This document shows positions 34,954-46,856 of a stretch of DNA of 64,000 bases, piece after piece. Each line of letters begins with the position of its first letter. Positions within the stretch are counted from its first letter, which is position 1. Below the pieces are notes generated by a model. The model did not search any database and was not told the origin of the DNA. It saw nothing but the letters and a program-made list of their open reading frames with translations. This DNA is from Campylobacter concisus (GTDB lineage: Bacteria; Campylobacterota; Campylobacteria; Campylobacterales; Campylobacteraceae). Position numbers and translations under genes: made by a program. The stretch spans positions 1,426,001 through 1,490,000 of the forward strand of contig NZ_CP060707.1 of assembly GCF_003048675.2 (NCBI RefSeq), in the 5' to 3' direction.

Positions 34954-35779
34954 CGATTTCCTTATAAACAAAGCTAACCCAATCATTAGCCTGTTTTATC
35001 TCAACTAGCTCCAAATCCTTAAACGTATCTTTAATCCTATCTTCGTATTTGTTCAAAATTCCAGACAATACTAAATAGCCGCCTTTTTTAAGCGATTTTT
35101 TCAAGTCATTTGAGAGCATAAAAATGACATCAGCAATGATATTTGCTACGACGATATCATATTTTTGCTCTAAATTTGCAATAGAACCTGTCCAAATTTT
35201 ATTAAATTTAACCTCATTTAGCTGGGCATTGCTAAGCGAGCTTTGCGTGGCCTGCTCGTCTGTATCGCAAGCATCGACCTTGCAGCCAAGCTTTGCTAAA
35301 GCGATGCTTAATATCCCGCTTCCACATCCCACATCTAAAGCAGTATCGCCACTTTTTGCATATTTTTGTAAAAGTTGCAAGCAAGAATTTGTGCTTTCGT
35401 GGTGCCCTGAGCCAAAGGCTAGAGCTGGGTCGATTATGATATTTGTTACGCCATTAAGTGGCTCTTCCCAGCTAGGTCTAATATAAATTTTATCAACCAA
35501 AATAGGCTTAACTGCCTTTTTATATTCGCCTAGCCAGTCTCTATTTTCTTTTAAATTAAGAGAAATTTTTAAATCATTTGGAATTTTACGAACGATAGAG
35601 AGCCCTTTTGCATACTCTTCGACACCCCAAGCTATATCTTTTAGATCACACTCTTCCCTGATGATGATCTCATGGTCTAGCTCTTCTACACAGGTGACCC
35701 CAAAAGAAAAAACTAACTCTAAAATTTCATCATAAAAATTTGATGTTTTGATGCTTAATTCGTAAAATTTATCTTTCAT
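34946..35779 (-). CDS. prmA: Ribosomal protein L11 methyltransferase
   Basis: 277 residues. It has IDPALAFGSGHHESTNSCLQ, SAM motif ALDVGCGSGILSIALAKLG and the catalytic-site ANIIADVI, the PrmA set. It trimethylates ribosomal protein L11. It starts at the cheY stop as TAATG and overlaps ftsH. Confidence 0.94.
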   Translation of the reverse strand: MKDKFYELSIKTSNFYDEILELVFSFGVTCVEELDHEIIIREECDLKDIAWGVEEYAKGLSIVRKIPNDLKISLNLKENRDWLGEYKKAVKPILVDKIYIRPSWEEPLNGVTNIIIDPALAFGSGHHESTNSCLQLLQKYAKSGDTALDVGCGSGILSIALAKLGCKVDACDTDEQATQSSLSNAQLNEVKFNKIWTGSIANLEQKYDIVVANIIADVIFMLSNDLKKSLKKGGYLVLSGILNKYEDRIKDTFKDLELVEIKQANDWVSFVYKEIDE

Positions 35780-36144
35780 TAACCAAGAACGTCTTCAAGC
35801 TTCTCTTTTAAAACTTGTGGCGTAAAAGGTTTAACGATGTAGTTATTAACACCTGCTTTTAAAGCTGTTATAACCTCGGCTTTTCCGCCCTCTGTTGTTA
35901 CCATTATGATAGGCATATCGACATATTTTTGCTCAGCCCTTACCTTTTTAACAAGCTCAAGACCGTTCATCTCAGGCATGTTCCAGTCAGTAATAAGAAC
36001 CTCAATACCCTCGTTTTGTGTCAAGATATTCCAAGCTTCAAGACCGTGCTCAGCCTCGAGAATTTCTTGATGTCCTAACCTTTGCAAAGTATTTTTTATG
36101 ATCCTTCTCATTGTTGAGCTGTCATCTACAACCAAAATCTTCAC
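35779..36144 (-). CDS. cheY: Chemotaxis response regulator CheY
   Basis: A 121-residue stand-alone receiver from a GTG start; an ATG 3 bp upstream is out of frame and meets TGA at once. The acidic pocket is VVDDSSTMRR, phospho-Asp is in VLITDWNMPEMNG, and there is a conserved Thr (MVTTEGG) and Lys (VKPFTP). Phosphorylated by CheA, it binds the FliM switch to reverse rotation. It has its own likely promoter after hisA. Confidence 0.95.
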   Translation of the reverse strand: MKILVVDDSSTMRRIIKNTLQRLGHQEILEAEHGLEAWNILTQNEGIEVLITDWNMPEMNGLELVKKVRAEQKYVDMPIIMVTTEGGKAEVITALKAGVNNYIVKPFTPQVLKEKLEDVLG

Positions 36145-36172
36145 ATAATATCCTTTTAGTAAAAATTGCCCT

Positions 36173-36178
36173 ATTCTA
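36173..36178 (-). promoter_or_regulatory. -10 box of cheY promoter
   Basis: TAGAAT on the minus strand, in AATTAGCTAGAATA, lies 29 bp upstream of the cheY GTG. The 63-bp gap after hisA is the largest in this part of the strand and T-rich upstream. Confidence 0.5.
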
Positions 36179-36207
36179 GCTAATTAAAATTTATAAAAGC
36201 TTTAACG

Positions 36208-36918
36208 CTAGCCAACTTGTTTGAAAGCATCTTTTAAATCAAGTCGTCCCTCATAGTAAGCTTTACCAACGATCACACCAGCTATCTCATTTGTCTCTTT
36301 AAGTACCAAAATGTCGTTTATATCGCTCACACCGCCACTTGCTATGGTCTCAAGCTTGCTGCTTCTAGCTATTTGCAAGCTAAAATCAACATTAACTCCG
36401 CCAAGCATTCCATCTTTGTTAATATCGGTGCAAATCACAGCTTCTACACCCACATCAGCAAATTTTTTTGCAAGATCGACCGCTTTTATACTTGAAACCT
36501 CGCCCCAGCCTTGTACTGCCACATAGCCATCTTTGGCATCTATGCCAACTACGACCCTATAAATTCCAGCCATTTTTGCTGTAAATTCTGGGTCTTTTAG
36601 AGCAACCGAGCCAAGGATCACTCTGCTAGCTCCAAGGTCCAAATAGCGCTTTATACGCTCTTCATCTCTTATGCCGCCGCCCACTTGCACCTTTAAATTT
36701 GTAGCTTTTACTATCTTTTCTATCGTGTTAAAATTTATAGCTTCTCCTGCAAATGCTCCGTCAAGATCAACCACATGCAGCCATTTTGCGCCGTAACCTT
36801 CAAACCTCTTAGCAAGCTCACTTGGCTCACTGCTATAAATTTTAGCACTTTGCATGAGCCCTTTACTAAGCCTAACTGCTTGCCCCTCTTTTAGATCTAT
36901 CGCTGGGAAAATTTCCAT
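36208..36918 (-). CDS. hisA: ProFAR isomerase (HisA)
   Basis: A 236-residue TIM barrel with catalytic D8 in [43 protein letters not shown] and [11 protein letters not shown]. It isomerises ProFAR to PRFAR in histidine synthesis. It follows hisH with a 1-bp overlap at the very end of the glycosylation operon. Confidence 0.95.
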   Translation of the reverse strand: MEIFPAIDLKEGQAVRLSKGLMQSAKIYSSEPSELAKRFEGYGAKWLHVVDLDGAFAGEAINFNTIEKIVKATNLKVQVGGGIRDEERIKRYLDLGASRVILGSVALKDPEFTAKMAGIYRVVVGIDAKDGYVAVQGWGEVSSIKAVDLAKKFADVGVEAVICTDINKDGMLGGVNVDFSLQIARSSKLETIASGGVSDINDILVLKETNEIAGVIVGKAYYEGRLDLKDAFKQVG

Positions 36919-37529
36919 TACAACCTCGCAAAATTTTCTAAAATTTTAAGCCCGACCTCGTGGCTTTTTTCTGGATGAGGCTGAAAGCCAAAGAGATTCT
37001 CATGCTGCACCGCGCTTGTAAATTCATATCCATAAGTTGTCTTTGCAAGCGCAAATTTATCATCACAAACCACGTGATAGCTATGCACAAAGTATAAATA
37101 CTCAAGCTCTTTTAGTCCTAATCTTAAAGGGCTATTTTGTTTAAACTCGAGTGTATTCCAGCCAACGTGTGGGATCTTTAGTGGCTTATCAAATTTGGCT
37201 TCATCAAATTTAACAACCTCTCCTGGCAAAAGAGAAAGCCCCTCATGCTCGCCAAATTCGAAGCTTTTTTCAAACAAAAGCTGCATGCCAAGGCAAATTC
37301 CTATAAAGGCTTTTCCGCTTTTTACAGCCTCTTTTATCGCCTCATCCATGCCGTTCATCTTTAGCTTTTTCATCGCCTCACCAAAAGCTCCAACGCCTGG
37401 CAAAACGATGTGTGAGTACCCTTTTAAACTCTCAGGCTCACTTACTAAAACGCACTCCTGCCCAAGAAATTTAAAAGCATTTATCACGCTTTTGATGTTG
37501 CCCGCGCCATAATCAATAATAGCAATCAT
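36918..37529 (-). CDS. hisH: Imidazole glycerol phosphate synthase glutaminase subunit
   Basis: A 203-residue class I glutamine amidotransferase with the Cys nucleophile in [10 protein letters not shown], His-Glu in FQPHPEKS, and [12 protein letters not shown] start. It gives ammonia to HisF, which is not in the window. The start overlaps the pglG end by 4 bp, coupling a histidine gene to the pgl operon. Confidence 0.94.
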   Translation of the reverse strand: MIAIIDYGAGNIKSVINAFKFLGQECVLVSEPESLKGYSHIVLPGVGAFGEAMKKLKMNGMDEAIKEAVKSGKAFIGICLGMQLLFEKSFEFGEHEGLSLLPGEVVKFDEAKFDKPLKIPHVGWNTLEFKQNSPLRLGLKELEYLYFVHSYHVVCDDKFALAKTTYGYEFTSAVQHENLFGFQPHPEKSHEVGLKILENFARL

Positions 37530-38422
37530 CTGTTCTCTTGTCTTTTTACACTAAAGAGATAAAAGCTAAGTGCCGCCATTAGCATAGCCACGCCGCCTAT
37601 TAGATAGATAGCGTTTATGATATTTTCAGGTGCGGTGATAGCAAATTTAAACACAAGCATAAGCGCTTCGATGGCAAGTGCGATGATGATAGAGCCGATA
37701 AATCTCACCATCGTCTTATAAATAACGCTATTTTCTTCGTGATTTTTACCTAACACCTCTTCTTCAAATATCGTCTTAACAAGGTCAAAAATGGCAAGAG
37801 CTAGCGTTAAAATAATGGTTGATTCAAAAATTTCTTCAACATTTATATGCTCGATACTCTTTGAGATAAAGCTCTTTACGCCGTGCCAAAACAAAAAGGC
37901 GCAGATCATAAAAAGCGATGCGCAAAAGAGCGCATATACTGTCTTTAAAAATCTACCAAAATGCTCCTCGACAAAGCCACTATCGACCATATTTAAGATA
38001 TTTTCTAGGCTTATGTCGATGCAGGCGATAAATTTAAGCTCATTTTTTTCATTATAGATAGGCACGCTTGCTGTGACGCATAAACCTCCATTTAGACTTG
38101 ATGGATATGGATCGCTTAAAACGCACCTTTTCTCGCGCACAGCGGTGTAGTAGTATGCCTTATTTGCGCGGTTTTCGCCTTTTGGAATTTTATACTTTTC
38201 ATTTAGGCTGATCGAGTCTTCGATCTGTATGCCATTTTCGTCCAAAATGTATAGTGCGTCAAAATTTTCTATCTCGTGGCTGATCTTATCAAAACCAGCT
38301 TTTATGTTTTCTAAGCACACTCCAGGCAGTCTGTTTGGCAAATTTCTACTAAATAAATAGCAGATATACGCCCTTGCCTTATATCTCGTGTCACTAAATC
38401 TCTTAATATCTTTTATAACCAA
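37526..38422 (-). CDS. pglG: PglG-like membrane protein of the glycosylation locus
   Basis: 298 residues. The N-terminal ~150 residues look like an extracytoplasmic PDC/Cache-type sensor domain (ILDENGIQIEDS, YYYTAVREKRCVLSDPYPSS, ASVPIYNEKNELKFIACIDIS), followed by about four membrane spans. The position between pglF and the cheY-side genes equals that of C. jejuni pglG (Cj1119c). Its role in glycosylation is not established; a sensor role is inferred from the domain. Confidence 0.75.
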   Translation of the reverse strand: MVIKDIKRFSDTRYKARAYICYLFSRNLPNRLPGVCLENIKAGFDKISHEIENFDALYILDENGIQIEDSISLNEKYKIPKGENRANKAYYYTAVREKRCVLSDPYPSSLNGGLCVTASVPIYNEKNELKFIACIDISLENILNMVDSGFVEEHFGRFLKTVYALFCASLFMICAFLFWHGVKSFISKSIEHINVEEIFESTIILTLALAIFDLVKTIFEEEVLGKNHEENSVIYKTMVRFIGSIIIALAIEALMLVFKFAITAPENIINAIYLIGGVAMLMAALSFYLFSVKRQENR

Positions 38423-38424
38423 AA

Positions 38425-40206
38425 CTAGCCTTTTAAATTTAATGCATGATTAAACTCTGGCACGATCACCTTAAGAGCAGGTGCTACCTCGTCATCTTCA
38501 AGCTGCAAAAGCCCATTTATCTGTGAGTTTAAAAGAGTTAGATCATAAGGCTGCGAGTGTGTCACAAAGATCGACTCATACTTAGTTTGAACGTCATCTT
38601 TGTTGATAAGCAGCTCCTCATAAAGCTTCTCGCCAGGTCTAAGCCCTACAAATTCGATACCCAGATGCTCTTTGTTTGAAAGCAGAAGCATCTTTTTAGC
38701 AAGATCGACGATCTTAACAGGCTCGCCCATGTCAAGCACGAAAAGCTCTCCGCCTTTTGCGATAGAGGCTGCTTGAAGGACTAGCTGACACGCTTCAGAT
38801 GTAAGCATAAAGTATCTTGTGATCTCTGGGTGAGTGACGCTTAGTGGCTTGTTTACAGCGATCTGCGCCTTAAATTTAGGTATGACTGAGCCACTTGAGC
38901 CAAGGACATTACCAAAGCGTACACAAACTATCTCGCAGACACCTGCTTCGTTTGAATTTAGCGCATAAAGCTCGCAAACACGCTTAGTTGTGCCCATGAT
39001 ATTTGTTGGGCGCACAGCCTTGTCTGAAGAGATCATGACAAATTTCTTAGCACCATATTTTTTCGAAAGATCGACTGCATTTTTTGTGCCAAGGATGTTG
39101 TTTTCAACTGCTGAGCGAGGGTTTAGCTCGCAAAGTGGCACGTGTTTGTAAGCTGCTGCGTGGATGACGATCTCTGGTCTAAATTCTTCAAAAACCTCTT
39201 CAAAATCTTTTAAATTTGTGATGTTTACAAGCTTGCTAACAGTTCTTTTATCTCTTGTATCTTCGCCTATTTTATAAAGGTTAAACTCGCTGTGCTCGAC
39301 CATTATAAGCTCATTTACGCCATATTTCAAGCACTGCTTACAAATTTCACTTCCTATACTACCGCCAGCTCCAGTGACAAGCACTCTTTTATCTTTTAAG
39401 AAATTTGAAATAGCCTCTGGGTTTAGGTCTTTTGGCTTTCTAGCGAGCAAATCTTCGATCGAGATATCTTTGATCGGCTCATTTTCGATAAGCGAAAAGA
39501 GTTTCATATCTCTTATGCCATATCCAGTTAGCTCATCAACTAAGGCCTGAAGTTCGTCTTGATCGAGCGCAAGTGCGATGATAGCAGTCTTTGCGTCGTA
39601 GTCTTTTATAAGGCTTGGTATATCTTTTTTATCTTGAACTAAAAATCCATCACAATATGTGCCAACAAGGTCGCTTCTGCCATCTACCACACCAACTGCG
39701 TAGTAGTCAAGATAACCCTGTTTTAAGCCACGTAATACGTGAAGCGCCTTTGAGGTTGCGCCTATAACGATACAAGGCTCACCTTTGTGAGGTCTGTTTG
39801 AAAAGTCAAGCACCATACGCTTTGAAATTCTCAAAAGCCCGATAAGTAGGCACGAGATGAGAAGGTCGATAAAGATAACACTTCTTGGATAAGGATTTAA
39901 AAAATCTTGTATGATGAAAAATACGATCGTAAATAAGATCGCCGCGCAAACGTGAGCTAGGAAAATTTTACGAGCTTCATTTAAGCCAAAAAATCTCCAC
40001 GGCACCTTGTAAATTTTAAACATCCACATGAAAAAGAGCTTAAATACGATCAAAAATCCAGCCGTTACAAAAAGTCCTTGCACGTAGATATCTGGGATGT
40101 CGGCGTTAAATCTTAAAAGATATGCTGCATATATCGAAAAAACAAATATAAAAACATCACCAAGAAGGAAAAATACGAGCCTTTTTAACTTCGTTGCATG
40201 AAACAT
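38425..40206 (-). CDS. pglF: UDP-N-acetylglucosamine 4,6-dehydratase
   Basis: 593 residues. Four N-terminal membrane spans and a CoA-binding-like nucleotide domain (~140-270) precede the short-chain dehydratase domain, with [19 protein letters not shown] (about 282), [19 protein letters not shown] and [15 protein letters not shown]. It converts UDP-GlcNAc to the 4-keto-6-deoxy sugar, the first step to UDP-diNAcBac. It abuts pglE and is 2 bp before pglG. Confidence 0.95.
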   Translation of the reverse strand: MFHATKLKRLVFFLLGDVFIFVFSIYAAYLLRFNADIPDIYVQGLFVTAGFLIVFKLFFMWMFKIYKVPWRFFGLNEARKIFLAHVCAAILFTIVFFIIQDFLNPYPRSVIFIDLLISCLLIGLLRISKRMVLDFSNRPHKGEPCIVIGATSKALHVLRGLKQGYLDYYAVGVVDGRSDLVGTYCDGFLVQDKKDIPSLIKDYDAKTAIIALALDQDELQALVDELTGYGIRDMKLFSLIENEPIKDISIEDLLARKPKDLNPEAISNFLKDKRVLVTGAGGSIGSEICKQCLKYGVNELIMVEHSEFNLYKIGEDTRDKRTVSKLVNITNLKDFEEVFEEFRPEIVIHAAAYKHVPLCELNPRSAVENNILGTKNAVDLSKKYGAKKFVMISSDKAVRPTNIMGTTKRVCELYALNSNEAGVCEIVCVRFGNVLGSSGSVIPKFKAQIAVNKPLSVTHPEITRYFMLTSEACQLVLQAASIAKGGELFVLDMGEPVKIVDLAKKMLLLSNKEHLGIEFVGLRPGEKLYEELLINKDDVQTKYESIFVTHSQPYDLTLLNSQINGLLQLEDDEVAPALKVIVPEFNHALNLKG

Positions 40207-41334
<1,128 letters not shown>

Positions 41335-41346
41335 TTATTTTTAAAT

Positions 41347-41937
41347 TTATATCTTAGCGCGCTCGCATGCAGGCACACCGTAAGCCTTTATGCCATCCTT
41401 TATATCTCTAACTACTACGCTTCCAGCACCAATAATGCAGTTTTTGCCGATGCTTATGCCTTGAATGACGCTTGAGCCAATGCCAATGTGCGTAAATTCT
41501 CCCACGCTAACGTTTCCAGCAAGGGCTGCATTTGGGCTGATGTGAGCAAATTTGCCTATCACGCACTCATGCTCTATCACCGCGCCAGAGTTTATGATAG
41601 CACCCTCTTTTATGCAAGCTTTTGCGTTTATCACGGCATTTGGCATGACCACTGCGCCTTTTTCTATCACAGAACTCTCGCTCACAACCGCACTTTTATG
41701 GATCAAATTTACTATCTCAAAGCCAGCGACCTCCACCTTTTGGCTGATCTTTTGCCTTGTTTTATTATCGCCTATGGCTATTATGATGTCAGCTTTTTCA
41801 AGCTCTGGGCTAAATTTACGCTCACTAGCATCGTCTAAAAAAACTATTTCATCATAGCCGTTACTTCTAGCGATGTCAGCGACTACAAGGCCGTGACCGC
41901 TCGCTCCGTAGATGTAAATTTTCTTAGTTTTTGCCAT
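41347..41937 (-). CDS. pglD: UDP-4-amino-sugar N-acetyltransferase
   Basis: 196 residues. The N-terminal Rossmann-like UDP-binding part starts [19 protein letters not shown], and the C-terminal left-handed beta helix of hexapeptide repeats includes the catalytic His region [16 protein letters not shown]. It acetylates the PglE product to UDP-diNAcBac. It overlaps pglC by 14 bp. Confidence 0.94.
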   Translation of the reverse strand: MAKTKKIYIYGASGHGLVVADIARSNGYDEIVFLDDASERKFSPELEKADIIIAIGDNKTRQKISQKVEVAGFEIVNLIHKSAVVSESSVIEKGAVVMPNAVINAKACIKEGAIINSGAVIEHECVIGKFAHISPNAALAGNVSVGEFTHIGIGSSVIQGISIGKNCIIGAGSVVVRDIKDGIKAYGVPACERAKI

Positions 41938-42529
41938 TAAATTTCTCCGTCGTCGCCTGCCCTTCTTTGCTTACACCACTTCGTTTTAGCACCTTTTCGA
42001 TAGTCTGCAAGGCGATCTTTACATCAAGCATAAAGCTTAAATTTTTAGCGTAATAGACGTCGTACTCAAATTTTTTCTCCCAGCTTATGGCGTTTCTACC
42101 ATTTACCTGTGCTAGGCCTGTGATACCAGGGCGCACGTCGTGGCGATGCTTTTGCGTTTCGTTATAGATGGGTAGATACTCAACCAAAAGCGGTCTTGGT
42201 CCAATGAAGCTCATATCGCCTTTTAGCACGTTAAAAAGCTGTGGTAGCTCATCAAGGCTAAGAGAGCGGATAAGTTTGCCAAATCTACCAAGACGCTGCT
42301 CATCTGGCAAAAGCTCGCCATTTGCGTCACGCTCATCACTCATCGTCTTAAATTTATAAATTTTAAAAATTTTCTCATTTAGCCCTGGTCTTGCCTGCGT
42401 GAAAATGACATCACGGCTTACTTTAAAGTAGATAAAAATCGCCGTTGCTATGATGATAGGTGATGTTAAAATGAGCAAAAACAAAGCTCCCAAAATGTCA
42501 ATCACCCTCTTTAAAAAATTTCTATACAT
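41924..42529 (-). CDS. pglC: diNAcBac-1-phosphate transferase PglC
   Basis: A 201-residue monotopic phosphoglycosyl transferase with an N-terminal re-entrant membrane helix (~12-35). Signatures: [18 protein letters not shown] (catalytic Asp-Glu pair), [12 protein letters not shown] and [18 protein letters not shown]. It moves phospho-diNAcBac to undecaprenyl phosphate, starting the N-glycan. Confidence 0.95.
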   Translation of the reverse strand: MYRNFLKRVIDILGALFLLILTSPIIIATAIFIYFKVSRDVIFTQARPGLNEKIFKIYKFKTMSDERDANGELLPDEQRLGRFGKLIRSLSLDELPQLFNVLKGDMSFIGPRPLLVEYLPIYNETQKHRHDVRPGITGLAQVNGRNAISWEKKFEYDVYYAKNLSFMLDVKIALQTIEKVLKRSGVSKEGQATTEKFNGKN

Positions 42530-43637
42530 CTATAAATTTCCTATAAATTTCTATATATCTTTTTGCGATTTGCTTCTCGTCAAACTCGCTAACCGCCCAG
42601 TTTCTGCCATTTGCTCCAAGCTTAGCGCAAAGCTCCTCATCATCAAGTAAAATTTTTATCTTACTAGCAAGATCGCTTGCGTCTTTTACCTTGCATAAAA
42701 GTCCGTTGTAGCCCTCTCTTACAGCTTCATTACAGCCTGTCACGTCGCTTGCAACGACTGCTTTAGCCATGCTCATCGCCTCTAAAACCGTTCTTGGAAA
42801 GCCCTCTTTGTAGCTTGGCAAAGCCAGTAAGTAAGAAGCTTTTAAAAGCTGTGGTATGTCGTTTCTAGCACCAAGATATCGCACTTTGCCACCTTTTAAA
42901 AAGCTCTCGTTGGCGGTTGATTTATTACCAGCAAAGCCCTCGCCCACAAAGACAAATTCGCAGTTTTTATAGCCATTTAAAATTTCTGCTGCCTCATAAA
43001 ATTCACGAACACCCTTGTGCCACATGGCTCTGGCTATCATGAGAACCACCTTTTTTTCACCCAAGTCCGCCGCCTGCGTGATAGCTGGGTCAAATTTAGC
43101 AGTATCGACGCCGACACTTTTTATGCGGTACACCTTGCTTTTATCTATCAAATTTTTAGAGATCAGATAGTCTGGATCTGCGTCATTTACGAAGATGCAA
43201 GCATCAGCCTTTGCAAAAGAGAGCTTATAAAGGCTCTCCATGACAAAACGCACGGCCTTTGTCTTAATATCATCATCGATATAAAAGCTACCAAGGCCTT
43301 CAACCAAATTTATCACGTGCTTTATGCCAGCGTTTTTAGCAGCAAATGTGCCAAAGACATTTGACTTGTGAGCGCCAGTTTGAAGCAGGTCTAAATTTAG
43401 CTCGCCTAAAATTTGAGATAGTTTTTTTGAGTTATTTATCACGGTTAGTGGATTTAGGCTCGCCTTGTCAAGCTCGTAGGTGACGGTGTGAAAGCTTTTA
43501 GCAAGCTCATTAGTGAAATTTCCTTTTGGAGCGATAGCAAAAACCTCATGCCCCATATCTTTTAAAGCCTGCATTATAGGGCGTCTAAAAAAGTGTATGC
43601 TCATATCAGCATGGCTTAAAAATCCTATCCTTGCCAT
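42522..43637 (-). CDS. pglA: GalNAc transferase PglA (GT4)
   Basis: 371 residues, GT-B fold. The N-terminus [20 protein letters not shown] is typical of PglA, and the donor-binding half has [15 protein letters not shown] and [23 protein letters not shown] (E-x7-E). It adds the first GalNAc to undecaprenyl-PP-diNAcBac in C. jejuni; the sugar could differ here. It overlaps pglC by 8 bp. Confidence 0.9.
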   Translation of the reverse strand: MARIGFLSHADMSIHFFRRPIMQALKDMGHEVFAIAPKGNFTNELAKSFHTVTYELDKASLNPLTVINNSKKLSQILGELNLDLLQTGAHKSNVFGTFAAKNAGIKHVINLVEGLGSFYIDDDIKTKAVRFVMESLYKLSFAKADACIFVNDADPDYLISKNLIDKSKVYRIKSVGVDTAKFDPAITQAADLGEKKVVLMIARAMWHKGVREFYEAAEILNGYKNCEFVFVGEGFAGNKSTANESFLKGGKVRYLGARNDIPQLLKASYLLALPSYKEGFPRTVLEAMSMAKAVVASDVTGCNEAVREGYNGLLCKVKDASDLASKIKILLDDEELCAKLGANGRNWAVSEFDEKQIAKRYIEIYRKFIDV

Positions 43638-43639
43638 AT

Positions 43640-45739
43640 CTACCTCTTTAGCCTATAAACTTTTGCCGCCCCATCAAGTATGACTGGCTCAAAGACCTTT
43701 GGATCGTATCTTTCGAGCACGAAAAGCTGGATGTAGGCGCTATTTAAAATGCTCTCATCAAGGATGATAAATCTACCATAATCCCTCATAAAAATGACAG
43801 AAATGTTTGAACTTTCATTATTTTTATACTCTTTTACATTTAGCTTGCCAGCCTCGTTGTAGTCGGTCTCTATGAAAGATCTTAGTGGTAAGACATTGCC
43901 ATCATAGATCAAATTTGTGACATCACTTGTTAGAGTAAATCCACCACTTAGCCTAATGCCCTTTTCGCTTTGCGAGATCGCTCTAGTGGTGATGAAAAGT
44001 CCATTGTTTAAATTTTTACCACTTTTTAGATCGATCTTGCTAAACTGCAAAATCGTAGGGAAAATGCTAAGCATCCTATCTGGCAGGTAATAATATATCT
44101 CTCTGCTCTTTGCTGGCAGGCTAAAATTTGCCTCTTTTATCTCGCTAAAAAACTGATCAACGCTTAAATTTCTATCTTTTAAAATTTGAGCCAAGTTTCC
44201 ATTAAAGTGCTCTTTGAAATTTCGCTCAGTGTATTCGACATCGAGCCTTGCCATATTTGCCGAGCTCATCTCGTCGCTTCCAAGCGCAAAGCTCACGGCA
44301 AAATTTTCACGTCCAAGGTGCTTTCCGCCGTCAATTAGCGTCTTAACATCACTGTAATATCTAATCGGATATCCATAGTCCCACCATGCAACCACGTAGT
44401 CCTCGCGTCCTGCGATGCCTTTTAGCTTATTTAAAATTTCAACCTCTTTATTTACAAAGACTGGCTCAGCCTTGTAGCCATAGATGTGAATGAGTGCTGG
44501 AGCAAGCACTAGGGCCGCTATGAAGGCTCTTATGAGATTTAGCACGGCTCCTTTTAGCTTTAAATTTGTAAGCACAAACTCCACTAAGTAGCCAAAGCCA
44601 AGCGCCATGATAGGCACGGCGTAAATGGTAAATCTAAGGCCGCTTTTAAAGGCCAAAAAGCCAAGTGCGAGCATGCCAAGCGAGACGGCAAATGAGCGGT
44701 GCTTGTAGCAAAAAAGAGCGACGCCAGCAAGCGAGATCAAAAATGTGATGACATTTGCGCTGATCCTCTCGCAAAATAGCGTAAAATCAACAACGCTTGA
44801 CTCTTGGATGGTTTGATTGACATTAAAAAAGTGAAAGCTCATGCCGCCAACTTCAGGCGCATCTCTAAAGACGTAAAATTTAAGCTGAAAGATTATCGGA
44901 TTTAGCCCGCCACGGATGACAAAGACGATAAATATAACCGCCAAAACACTAAGAACAAATTTTAAATTTATCACATCTTTTTTAAGTAAGCAAAGTGCAT
45001 AAATAGCGATGACAACGATAAATTTAAGAGTTAGATCAAGGTTTGAGATAGCAAGTAAAAGCAGAGAAATTTCAAGGTAAAAAAGTGGATTTTTCCTATC
45101 AAAAATGAGCGTGTAAAGTAAAAATAGTCCAGTTAAAATGCTAATAAGCGAAAAGGCGCTCATATACCACCACATATAGATAAGCACGCTTAAAGGTGCT
45201 ATTATCAGGCTCTTTGCGTCCTTTTTCTCAAGCACTCTAACAAGCCCCCAAACGACAAAAACGCTAAGTGGGATGATGAGCATGTCAGTGTCGTAATATC
45301 CTGCCATAGTGCGGTTGTAGTAGCTATTTGCGATCACTGCAAGAAGTGCAGCAATGAAGCCAGCCATTTTTGCTTTGTATTCATTTGCGATCAAGATAAC
45401 AGGCACAGCCACAAGCGACGAGAAAAAGACGCTCATATAAATCATCGCCGTCTCAAGCTTGACGCCTAGAAATTTCACGATCCAGTAAGTAAGTGTCGAG
45501 AGTGGATAGCCGTAGTAGCTAAGGTCGTTTTCTTGGTGAAAGCTAGCCAGCATATCCCTTGCGCCCTCGGCAAATGCGTAGCCGTCGTTTGTGCTGATCA
45601 TCAGCTCGTTGTTCCAGAAAAATACCGGATATTCGCTCGCCCAAAAGACCCAGTAAAGCCTGCAAACCATGCCAAAGATGACTGCGACAAATATCATAAG
45701 GTATAAAGAGTAATTTTTAAAAAACAAATTTCTATTCAT
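43640..45739 (-). CDS. pglB: Oligosaccharyltransferase PglB (classical copy)
   Basis: A 699-residue STT3-family enzyme with ~13 membrane spans and a periplasmic C-terminal domain. Catalytic and metal residues: D52 (NDGYAFAEGARD), D150/D152 (GYYDTDML), the TIQE motif with E313, R325 twelve residues later (the arginine that selects Asp/Glu at -2 of the sequon in C. lari PglB), and WWDYG at 452-456. It transfers the lipid-linked glycan to Asn in D/E-X-N-X-S/T. It is 2 bp before pglA and overlaps pglJ by 8 bp, in the C. jejuni order. Confidence 0.95.
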   Translation of the reverse strand: MNRNLFFKNYSLYLMIFVAVIFGMVCRLYWVFWASEYPVFFWNNELMISTNDGYAFAEGARDMLASFHQENDLSYYGYPLSTLTYWIVKFLGVKLETAMIYMSVFFSSLVAVPVILIANEYKAKMAGFIAALLAVIANSYYNRTMAGYYDTDMLIIPLSVFVVWGLVRVLEKKDAKSLIIAPLSVLIYMWWYMSAFSLISILTGLFLLYTLIFDRKNPLFYLEISLLLLAISNLDLTLKFIVVIAIYALCLLKKDVINLKFVLSVLAVIFIVFVIRGGLNPIIFQLKFYVFRDAPEVGGMSFHFFNVNQTIQESSVVDFTLFCERISANVITFLISLAGVALFCYKHRSFAVSLGMLALGFLAFKSGLRFTIYAVPIMALGFGYLVEFVLTNLKLKGAVLNLIRAFIAALVLAPALIHIYGYKAEPVFVNKEVEILNKLKGIAGREDYVVAWWDYGYPIRYYSDVKTLIDGGKHLGRENFAVSFALGSDEMSSANMARLDVEYTERNFKEHFNGNLAQILKDRNLSVDQFFSEIKEANFSLPAKSREIYYYLPDRMLSIFPTILQFSKIDLKSGKNLNNGLFITTRAISQSEKGIRLSGGFTLTSDVTNLIYDGNVLPLRSFIETDYNEAGKLNVKEYKNNESSNISVIFMRDYGRFIILDESILNSAYIQLFVLERYDPKVFEPVILDGAAKVYRLKR

Positions 45740-46856
45740 TAGGATTTTCCAAAAATTTTATAAGCTCGCTCGCTATATTTTCACTATCAAAAAATTTAGC
45801 CCGATTATACGCAACATTTTCAAAATTTTGCCTTATCTTTGGCTCATTAAGCACTTTTATCATCGCCTCTTTCATAGCATTTTCGTCATCAACAGGTACT
45901 AAAATGCCAAACTCGCTCTCACCCAAAAGCTCCTTTGCGCCGCTCTTATGCTCGGTTGAGATGATAGTTTTTTCGCATGCTAGCGCTTCAAGCAAGACGT
46001 TTGAAAAGCCCTCAAAACGCGAGGCACAAAGCAAGCAAGAGGCGTTTTTTATATGCCTAAAAGGGTTTTTATCAGTGCCAAGAAGCTTTACTCGCTCGCC
46101 CACGCCAAATTTATCTATCAAATTTTGCAGCTCGTCTTTTAAAGGCCCTTTGCCAAGGATGCCAAGCGTGGCGCAAGGGTCGTTGATTGATGCGATTATT
46201 TTTATTAGCATGGCTTGATTTTTACCGCTATCAAGGCGACCTATGTTTATGAAAAATGGCTTAAAGTCGCTCTCAAGTGGCTCATCTTTTAGCAAATTTA
46301 TAGTTTTTAGATCAAGGGCGTTATAAAGCACCTTTGTTTTTGCCTCGCTCATACCAAAATTTCGCACCAGATCCTCTTTGTTGCCAGCTGCATTTGCGAG
46401 GATTAGATCAGCCTTTTTATAAAGATGAGTGAGTAAAAATTTATTAACCCTGCCGCTTAGATCGTCTTTATATAGGATCGATGGACAACTTCGCTCGCTG
46501 ATAACCAGCCTAGCCTTTAGCCCTAAAATCCTAGCAACCCCAGCGATATAACAAGGGCGGTTCATCAGCACAAACTGCGTGTCGATGTTTAAGCTTTGGC
46601 AAAGATTTTTATATTTAAAGGCAAGCATTGGCATCGCTAAAAAGAGCCTTGCAAGCTTCTTTAGCCCGCTCTCATAAGGATCGCTATTTTCTATAAAGTG
46701 GATTTTCACCTCGTTTGGGATCTCATAGGCGATGACCTTGCTCATTAAGATGAGATGAACTTCATAACGTTTGATCAAAAATGGCAGTAAATTTGCCACA
46801 TTTCGCTCAGCCCCGCCAGGCCCCATCGAGTATAAAAAAACGGCTAATTTTTTCAC
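45732..46856 (-). CDS. pglJ: GalNAc transferase PglJ-like (GT4)
   Basis: 374 residues, GTG start forming a GTGA overlap with the preceding gene. FLYSMGPGGAERNVANLLP and YEVHLILMSK at the N-terminus, and SRFEGFSNVLLEALACEKTIIS in the donor domain, match PglJ. By analogy it adds the second GalNAc to the lipid-linked glycan. The start of the donor half (INIGRLDSGKNQAMLI) is intact. Confidence 0.87.
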   Translation of the reverse strand: MKKLAVFLYSMGPGGAERNVANLLPFLIKRYEVHLILMSKVIAYEIPNEVKIHFIENSDPYESGLKKLARLFLAMPMLAFKYKNLCQSLNIDTQFVLMNRPCYIAGVARILGLKARLVISERSCPSILYKDDLSGRVNKFLLTHLYKKADLILANAAGNKEDLVRNFGMSEAKTKVLYNALDLKTINLLKDEPLESDFKPFFINIGRLDSGKNQAMLIKIIASINDPCATLGILGKGPLKDELQNLIDKFGVGERVKLLGTDKNPFRHIKNASCLLCASRFEGFSNVLLEALACEKTIISTEHKSGAKELLGESEFGILVPVDDENAMKEAMIKVLNEPKIRQNFENVAYNRAKFFDSENIASELIKFLENPNE

